From NCBI GenBank assembly GCA_964533055.1, contig CAZHKZ010000011.1:1-27596 (forward strand): a stretch of DNA of 27,596 bases. Direction: 5' to 3'. Positions 23,027 to 27,596 of the stretch are shown piece by piece. How positions within the stretch are numbered: position 1 is the stretch's first letter; every line of letters starts with the position of its first letter. The DNA comes from JACROF01 sp964533055. Lineage in GTDB: Bacteria; Patescibacteriota; Microgenomatia; Levybacterales; UBA12049. The notes beneath the pieces are model-generated. The model made no database searches. It worked only from the letters and a program-made list of their open reading frames with translations, and was not told where the DNA came from. The position numbers and the translations under genes were made by a program.

Positions 23027-23219
23027 TTTTTTACCCTCTGGCAGTGCTCGTATGAGCAGATCTGTTGGTCTCCCACCGATTGTGGGATCCTTGCGATCTG
23101 CATTTGTTGAGCCTACCTTACGCCCTCCTCGTCAGTGAGGTAGGGGCGAAAGTCAGGCTCAACATAGAGCACATCTGTAAAAGTTCAATCTTGCTTATAA
23201 ACGCAATGTTTAAAGCAAG
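23027..23219 (-). ncRNA. Structured leader of the 52-aa gene, two rods
   Basis: The RNA would begin with the hairpin TTGCTTTAAAC (23218 down) paired to GTTTATAAGCAA (to 23191). It continues with a rod at 23106-23163 (GTTGAGCCT/AGGCTCAAC, CGCCC/GGGCG, CCTC/GAGG). Four nt later a second rod lies at 23056-23101 (GCAGATC/GATCTGC, TCCCAC/GTGGGA), and then GCTC/GAGC. Almost every base is in a stem. Terminator-like T-runs are absent. Confidence 0.55.
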
Positions 23220-23225
23220 AAATGG

Positions 23226-23254
23226 ATAATAGCAAAACCTATAGCATATGTCAA
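23226..23254 (-). promoter_or_regulatory. Promoter of the 52-aa gene
   Basis: On the minus strand: TTGACA (23249-23254), 17 nt and TATTAT (23226-23231). The predicted RNA start (about 23219) falls right at the foot of the first hairpin. Confidence 0.7.
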
Positions 23255-23314
23255 CAGGGTGAAATAAGGTGATTAGTAGTGGTTTGGGGGAAAAGAAAAT
23301 TGACAACAAATGAG

Positions 23315-23332
23315 TGTCACGAATTTGTGACA
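23315..23332. promoter_or_regulatory. Operator-like palindrome TGTCAC-N6-GTGACA
   Basis: The 18-bp sequence TGTCACGAATTTGTGACA is palindromic except for one pair in the centre. It lies about 60 bp upstream of the promoter at 23226-23254. Such a site could bind a dimeric HTH protein such as the XRE regulator at 21835. The stretch around it (23255-23425) has no gene; it has a boxA-like CTCTTTAACC on the minus strand at 23381-23390. Confidence 0.4.
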
Positions 23333-23425
23333 GCTTAATAACTGATCAGAAAAAATAGAATTCTACGGATAACCGCAAATGGTTAAAGAGAATATATCTC
23401 CTGGCGAGTGTTTATTGGAACGGAA

Positions 23426-23450
23426 CTGGGTGGGGCAAAGCCCCACCCAG
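23426..23450 (-). terminator. Hairpin after the 60-aa gene
   Basis: Perfect 11-bp arms CTGGGTGGGGC (23426-23436) and GCCCCACCCAG (23440-23450) close a 3-nt loop. No T-run follows. It stands 20 nt after the stop at 23470. Confidence 0.65.
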
Positions 23451-23469
23451 CAGAAAACGGATCGATCGA

Positions 23470-23652
23470 TTACGACTCGCGACCATGTCCGGCGCCGGCG
23501 ACTGCGATCTCGGAAGTGAGAGCATGCGGTGACGTGCCAGGGGCGACGACGTCGAGCGGATGAGAGCGAGTGCGATCATCGAGGCGGCGACTGATCTTGG
23601 CGGCGTCTTCGGTCGGATGCTTGGTCGAAGTTCCTGTGACAAAGTGTCGCAT
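23470..23652 (-). CDS. Hypothetical protein, 60 aa
   Basis: The product begins MRHFVTGTSTKHPTEDAAKI and is hydrophilic, with a basic centre (SRRLDDRTRSH) and a Gly/Ala-rich end. No domain is recognised, and there is no signal peptide. The frame stays open upstream to 23919, but I chose 23652 because GGAGAAG stands 9 nt before it and the longer version runs through a series of perfect hairpins. It follows the longest structured leader in the window and is followed by a strong hairpin. GC-rich. It may be real, or only ride on an RNA element. Confidence 0.5.
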   Translation of the reverse strand: MRHFVTGTSTKHPTEDAAKISRRLDDRTRSHPLDVVAPGTSPHALTSEIAVAGAGHGRES

Positions 23653-24055
23653 TGTGTTTGCTTCTCCAGCTGTGCGCAGAATTGCGCGTTCCAACGTCAA
23701 GTGTTCTGCTCGAAAATTTTGCGTCTGCAGCCTGTAGCAAAGTGCTACATACGAGCTGCGGTGTTGCCTAGTCCATAGGCGTTTTCCTCCTGTGCCACTG
23801 GCACAATGTACGGCGAAGCCGTCGTGTAGAGAGAAAGACGATCGCTTCTGGTAGAAGCGTGTCAAATGCAAATCAGAGCCAACGCTCAAGAAGAGAAAAT
23901 ATAGTATTTTCTTCTTCAATCGCTCGAAAGATGTTCATCTTGAGCGTCGGCTCTCAATCTCGATCCTTTTAGAGATCGGAATTAGGAGCCTGGACGCTCA
24001 AGAGTGGAATGTTTGTTCCATCATTTGTTGTCTTATTAAAGGTCTAAAAAATAAG
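23653..24055 (-). ncRNA. Hairpin-dense leader of the 60-aa gene
   Basis: About 400 nt hold many hairpins besides the three-armed switch at 23876-24002. They are AAGAAGAGAAAAT/ATTTTCTTCTT (23888-23916), CGCTTCT/AGAAGCG (about 23843-23859), GGC/GCC (near 23813), TGTGCCA/TGGCACA (23791-23805), GCCTA/TAGGC (near 23766-23780) and GTAGCA/TGCTAC (about 23734-23748). A boxA-like CTTTAATAAG lies near 24033-24042. The density is unusual for a plain 5' UTR and suggests an independent RNA. Confidence 0.5.
23876..24002 (-). promoter_or_regulatory. Three-armed alternative stem (possible RNA switch)
   Basis: Arm 2 (23939-23953, CTTGAGCGTCGGCTC on plus) can pair with arm 1 (23986-24002, GAGCC then GACGCTCAAG) or with arm 3 (23876-23890, GAGCCAACGCTCAAG). 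Both pairings are 14-15 bp, and they exclude each other. Two competing long helices are the usual sign of a conformational switch. Confidence 0.6.
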
Positions 24056-24123
24056 AAAAAAAGCAATCTGTAAAGATTGCCTTATCTTAGGCAGAGAATA
24101 CACCCGTGTCTGGGGTCTGTCAA
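24056..24123 (-). promoter_or_regulatory. Promoter with terminator just after the start site
   Basis: On the minus strand TTGACA (24118-24123), 17 nt and TATTCT (24095-24100) are followed, about 8 nt after the predicted start, by GCAATCT-TTAC-AGATTGC (24063-24080) and seven Ts. A transcript ending there would be only about 30 nt. The ATPase promoter points away from it 28 bp further on. Confidence 0.65.
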
Positions 24124-24151
24124 GAGGTATTTCTAGGCATGAGGTAATTCA

Positions 24152-24180
24152 TTGCGAAAGCGAGTTCTTTCCAGTATTAT
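24152..24180 (+). promoter_or_regulatory. Promoter of the ATPase gene, leaderless type
   Basis: TTGCGA (24152-24157), a 17-nt spacer and TATTAT (24175-24180). The ATG at 24188 lies 7 nt beyond the -10, which makes this start much more likely than the in-frame ATG at 24152. Confidence 0.65.
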
Positions 24181-24187
24181 TATACCT

Positions 24188-26710
24188 ATGGCATCATCTA
24201 TCAACGAGGCCGAAATCGGATCCGAGAAGAGGGTAATCCTGGAGATCAAGACGTCACGTTCCAGTGAGGAGACCCCGGAGGCGATGAAGCAGTTCCTGAC
24301 AAATTTAACCAATTTGCGCTTGCGTCATATGCTCGTGCGCAAAAAAGGTGTGCCAATCAGTCTTGAGATGGTGGTCCTGAATCAAGTCATTAATTTCTAT
24401 ATCACAGCTCCTGCAGAGTTCCAGTCTTTTATTGAAAGTCAGCTCGTATCGCAATATCCAAAGGCTTCAATCCAAAAGGTGAGTGATTATCTGCCTGAGA
24501 TCCTCAGTAATCCAGTCACACTTTCTTTGGGCCAGCTCAAGCTTGAGCATGATTACTACTATCCAATTCGAACTACAGCTGATTTTAAAGAAGTTGATCC
24601 ACTCTCAAGTGTGATCGCAGCACTCTCCAAGAACCAAGCATCAGATAAAGTCGTTATCCAGTATCTTTTGTATCCTGTCTCAAATAGTTGGCAAAAATCT
24701 GGAAAGAGTAAGGCCAGCAGTAAATCGGTAGACTCAAGTGGGGCATCTACCTCAAATCCATATGCTTCAATGATCGAGCAGAAAGTCGCACTCCCGGGAT
24801 TCAAAGTTGCTATGCGCGTAGCTGTAAATGGGGAGTCCAAGGCTCGCAGCTCTCAGTATCTTCTAGAGATCGCAAATACTTTCTCATCATTTAACAACCC
24901 CTCTGGGAACAATCTACGAATCAAAAAGCCACTTCTATGGCAGCAGGATAGGCTTAAAAGCGTGATGTTGGCTCGGTCCAGATCTTTTATGCCAAGTCAT
25001 CAATATCTTAACGTAGACGAGCTCTCAACGCTTTTTCATCTCCCGACGATGAAGTTATCAAATATTCCTAACGTATCTTGGCAACAGGTGATCCTCTCAG
25101 ATGCTCCTGGAAATTTGCCAGTAGCTGATGGAATGACAGAGGAGGAGAAGGACAATGCTAACTTCTTTGCTCGTACACAGTTTCGTAATAAGTCTACAGT
25201 CTTTGGTATCAAGACGAAGGATAGGCGTCGCCATTTCTATGTGATTGGGAAGACAGGCACTGGAAAGTCGACACTGATCGCGAATATGGCTATCAATGAT
25301 ATGCGACAAAGGCGTGGCTTTTGCATTATCGATCCGCACGGAGATCTTTGCGAAACCGTGATGGACTATGTACCCTCATATAGAGTTAATGATGTTATCT
25401 ATCTTGATCCATCAGAGAAGGAATTCGCTTTTTCACTTAATCCATTTGAAGTGAAAGATGAGGCTCAAAAAGAGCTTACCATTTCAGGTATTGTAGCTAT
25501 TTTTCAGAAGATCTTCGCTGACTCATGGGGACCACGTCTTGAATATATCCTGCGTAACACGCTTCAGAGTGTCATCGAGATGCCAGATGCCACTCTACTT
25601 ATGGTGCCTGAGGCGCTCTCAAATGCGACATTTAGGCGCAAGATGATCTCTCATCTGAAAGATCCGATTCTTATATCATTCTGGGAGAATGAATTCGAGA
25701 AGATGACCGACAAGCTGCGTATCGAGGCCATCTCGCCAATTCAGAACAAGGTGGGGCAGTTCATCTCAAGTACTGTTATTCGAAATATCATTAGTAGTCC
25801 TAAATCGACTATCGACCTGCAAAAAATCATGGATGAAGGGAAAATCGTCCTTATGAATCTCTCCCAGGGTAAGTTAGGTGAGGATAATGCAGCACTTCTT
25901 GGGGCAATGTTCATTACGAAATTCCAGCTTGCTGCGATGAATAGAGTCTATTTGGCTGAAGAGGATCGTAAAGACTTCTTCTTGTATGTGGACGAGTTCC
26001 AAAACTTCGCTACCTCCAGTTTTATCAAGATCCTCTCAGAGGCTCGAAAGTATAGGCTAAATCTCTTACTGGCCAATCAGTATATAGGTCAGATCCCTGA
26101 AGATGTGCGCCTGGCTATTTTTGGAAACTGCGGTACGATGATGTCCTTTTTGGTTGGCGCAGGAGATAGTCCATATCTGGCTAAAGAATTTAGTGAGCGA
26201 TTTAAAGAGGAAGATATCTTGGCTCTAGCTAACTATCAGTCAATAACAAAGATGATGATTGATGGACGCACCAGCCCGCCATTTATGAACTTCACATTGC
26301 CACTGCCAAATAGTGCAACTCAGAATAGAGAGAAGGTCATCCAGGCATCTCGTGAGCGCTATATGAAGCCAGTTAAGACTGATCAAGTGGAGTCATACAA
26401 TGAAGTTGGGATCCGAGAGAAGGCAGAGCGAGAGTCGGGGGTGCCAGCAGCTCCAAGATGGGAAGATCAGCATAAGGATCTGGAGCCTATTAAGAAGTCA
26501 GAGGTACCTCAGTCTAGTAAATCGACAGCTCCAGCAAGGCAGCATGAGAGTAGGCAGGTAATACAGCATCAGCCAAAGGCTGATCGTCCTTTGGACCAAG
26601 CTACTAGTAGGCCAATGGGTCAACATCGTCCGACTGAGAAATCTCCAATACACCATCAGTCTGAGCAGCCAAAGCCCCAGACTAAAATTACCACAGGATA
26701 TACCTCATAG
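24188..26710 (+). CDS. VirD4/TraD-like ATPase (type IV secretion DNA-binding family)
   Basis: The 840-aa protein has an N-terminal region of about 330 residues without membrane helices. A RecA-like motor follows, with Walker A GKTGTGKST (354-362), DPHGDL, and Walker B LYVDEFQNF (VDE at 601-603). ANQYIGQIPEDVRLAIFGNC and a long domain in between match conjugative coupling proteins and HerA/FtsK-like motors. The last 110 residues are Gln/Pro/Ser-rich and disordered. Coupling proteins move DNA or protein through a secretion channel using ATP. No other secretion genes are in this window, so the partner machinery is unknown. Backbone-like composition; ends 1 nt before the convergent DUF11 gene. 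Confidence 0.85.
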   Translation: MASSINEAEIGSEKRVILEIKTSRSSEETPEAMKQFLTNLTNLRLRHMLVRKKGVPISLEMVVLNQVINFYITAPAEFQSFIESQLVSQYPKASIQKVSDYLPEILSNPVTLSLGQLKLEHDYYYPIRTTADFKEVDPLSSVIAALSKNQASDKVVIQYLLYPVSNSWQKSGKSKASSKSVDSSGASTSNPYASMIEQKVALPGFKVAMRVAVNGESKARSSQYLLEIANTFSSFNNPSGNNLRIKKPLLWQQDRLKSVMLARSRSFMPSHQYLNVDELSTLFHLPTMKLSNIPNVSWQQVILSDAPGNLPVADGMTEEEKDNANFFARTQFRNKSTVFGIKTKDRRRHFYVIGKTGTGKSTLIANMAINDMRQRRGFCIIDPHGDLCETVMDYVPSYRVNDVIYLDPSEKEFAFSLNPFEVKDEAQKELTISGIVAIFQKIFADSWGPRLEYILRNTLQSVIEMPDATLLMVPEALSNATFRRKMISHLKDPILISFWENEFEKMTDKLRIEAISPIQNKVGQFISSTVIRNIISSPKSTIDLQKIMDEGKIVLMNLSQGKLGEDNAALLGAMFITKFQLAAMNRVYLAEEDRKDFFLYVDEFQNFATSSFIKILSEARKYRLNLLLANQYIGQIPEDVRLAIFGNCGTMMSFLVGAGDSPYLAKEFSERFKEEDILALANYQSITKMMIDGRTSPPFMNFTLPLPNSATQNREKVIQASRERYMKPVKTDQVESYNEVGIREKAERESGVPAAPRWEDQHKDLEPIKKSEVPQSSKSTAPARQHESRQVIQHQPKADRPLDQATSRPMGQHRPTEKSPIHHQSEQPKPQTKITTGYTS

Positions 26711-27493
26711 CTAGGATGATTTCTTTCTGAGGTAGTGTCCTAGAAGTCCAGCTGGTATGAGCCCAACTAGCGCAAACATTTCAGGCCCAGTTGAAGGAGC
26801 CTTCTGCATTTGATTTGAAGCTATTGGTGAAACGATTGGGAGTCCGCCTTTTGTTTGAGCTGGATTTTTAGGTGTCTGAGTTGGGAATGTCTTAGCGACT
26901 ACAGCCCTCTCTCCAAGGTCGACACAAAGCATTGAGTTATCCTGACTTGTCTTCTTGTTTACAACTGCAGTAGCTACATTGACGGTGCAAAGTGGGGCAT
27001 TGCTCTTTATGATGTCATCTGTTGTGGCTGTGAGCACTTGGATGGTAATCTTTCTTACCTCCTGCGGCTTAAGGGTGATCTTTGTTGTAAAAGTATGGGT
27101 TTTGACATCAAAAGTGCCGTTACCAGTCACAAAGGTAAGGAAATTCTGTGGGAATACATCTGAGACTACGACGTCTTTTAGCTCTTTATTTGTCTTATTG
27201 GTGACATAGAGCCTAAAAGCTGTTGGGGTATTTGGGGTATAGCGAGTGTCTTTTTGGGTGACGTTCTCAACAAAGTCATTGTCTGTAAATACTGCGCCAT
27301 TTGTGGCAGCAACTTTAGGACTGAGTACCTTTTTATTAATAGTAATAATATCTGACTGTTGGCAGGTAGGACCACCACCAAAGATAGGTGAGCATATAGC
27401 TTCCTGCTCTGGCATAACAGCTGCCATGCTTTGAGTAGCAAGCAAGCAAGATAATCCAAATAAAAACATTGTGACAAGGAGCTTTAATCTCAT
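26711..27493 (-). CDS. DUF11-type surface protein with TGPE sorting-like tail (paralogue 2)
   Basis: The 260-aa protein matches the one at 18484 in order. It has a signal peptide (MRLKLLVTMF to SMA near 24), Cys 34 and 44, a DUF11-like domain (TAFRLYVTNKTNKELKDVVV, then VSDVFPQNFL), two later cysteines (APLCTVN, SMLCVDL), a Thr/Pro/Gln stalk, and STGPEMFALVGLIP followed by a helix and RKKSS. The shared TGPE(L/M)FAL-x-GLIP suggests the same anchoring step. The promoter is next to the ATG, so it is nearly leaderless. The gene converges on the ATPase gene; only a weak hairpin ACCTCA/TGAGGT (26702-26733) lies between. Probably a surface adhesin or coat part. Confidence 0.87.
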   Translation of the reverse strand: MRLKLLVTMFLFGLSCLLATQSMAAVMPEQEAICSPIFGGGPTCQQSDIITINKKVLSPKVAATNGAVFTDNDFVENVTQKDTRYTPNTPTAFRLYVTNKTNKELKDVVVSDVFPQNFLTFVTGNGTFDVKTHTFTTKITLKPQEVRKITIQVLTATTDDIIKSNAPLCTVNVATAVVNKKTSQDNSMLCVDLGERAVVAKTFPTQTPKNPAQTKGGLPIVSPIASNQMQKAPSTGPEMFALVGLIPAGLLGHYLRKKSS

Positions 27494-27506
27494 AGGTGTA
27501 AGGCGC

Positions 27507-27535
27507 AGAATAGCATGCTATAGGCTCGATGTCAA
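27507..27535 (-). promoter_or_regulatory. Promoter of DUF11 paralogue 2
   Basis: On the minus strand: TTGACA (27530-27535), 17 nt and TATTCT (27507-27512). The RNA should start about 7 nt before the ATG at 27493, without a Shine-Dalgarno sequence. Confidence 0.7.
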
Positions 27536-27545
27536 GGTAAGGTGC

Positions 27546-27574
27546 TTGACAAATAGATGGGGTTATGGTGTAAT
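27546..27574 (+). promoter_or_regulatory. Promoter reading out of the window
   Basis: TTGACA (27546-27551), a 17-nt spacer and TGTAAT (27569-27574), five of six bases as in the consensus. It is divergent from the DUF11 promoter; the gene or RNA it serves starts beyond the window edge. Confidence 0.6.
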
Positions 27575-27596
27575 ACTGTTGTCTTTAGGCTTCTGT

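Noticed and set aside
23470..23919. Longer 149-aa version of the 60-aa gene
   Set aside because: The upstream part reads through several perfect hairpins and has no ribosome-binding site at its first ATG, while GGAGAAG stands before the ATG at 23652.
15200..24150. Integron-like cassette array: same-strand small genes separated by imperfect inverted repeats of 58-82 nt
   Set aside because: The rods lack the attC end pattern RYYYAAC...GTTRRRY. The one rod with GTTGAGC and GCTCAAC (23106-23163) has them in the inverted order. No tyrosine integrase is present, and several units have their own promoters.

Overview
The window looks like a chromosome segment of a small-genome bacterium, most consistent with the Candidate Phyla Radiation (Patescibacteria); this is inference, not proof. 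The signs are a group I intron inside the 23S rRNA gene, near-leaderless backbone genes, a long block of envelope glycosyltransferases, DUF11-type surface proteins ending in a TGPE sorting-like tail, and a moderate to low GC backbone. A run of 100 Ns at 22593-22692 shows that this is a scaffold.

Layout. Positions 1-1150 hold the 3' end of the 23S rRNA gene, split by a 415-nt group I intron at E. coli position 2500/2501, then a short spacer and 5S rRNA. A hairpin terminator is shared with a convergent membrane glycosyltransferase (1208-2623). Next come rpsA (ribosomal protein S1), radA and a PIN-TRAM protein on the plus strand. A 773-bp gap (6092-6864) holds nested hairpins, two face-to-face promoters around a 50-aa ORF, a pair of DnaA-box-like sites and a REP-like palindrome. 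From 15184 down to 6865, on the minus strand, lie five envelope glycosylation genes: two GT2 enzymes, one GT4 enzyme and two large GT-C-like membrane proteins.

The most unusual part is 15200-24150. It is an island of short minus-strand genes, visibly GC-richer than the backbone, most of them unrecognised. They include a free-standing two-PASTA protein, three small exported proteins sharing a P-x-GW motif, an XRE regulator, and very short ORFs of 52 and 60 codons. Several units have a TTGACA-N17 promoter, a hairpin or terminator just after the predicted start of transcription, a motif close to the rRNA antitermination box (CTTTAACAAGG type), one or more long imperfect stem-loops ('rods'), and then a strong Shine-Dalgarno sequence. 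The same CTTTAACAAG motif, also just after a palindrome, precedes 5S rRNA in this window. I read this as a set of accessory genes under RNA-based control. That arrangement is the best candidate here for an undescribed system.

The right end returns to backbone style: a VirD4/TraD-like ATPase with a leaderless start, and a second DUF11 surface protein paralogous to the one inside the island (18484-19164). Together the window encodes translation parts, DNA repair, envelope glycan synthesis, surface proteins and a possible DNA-transfer motor.
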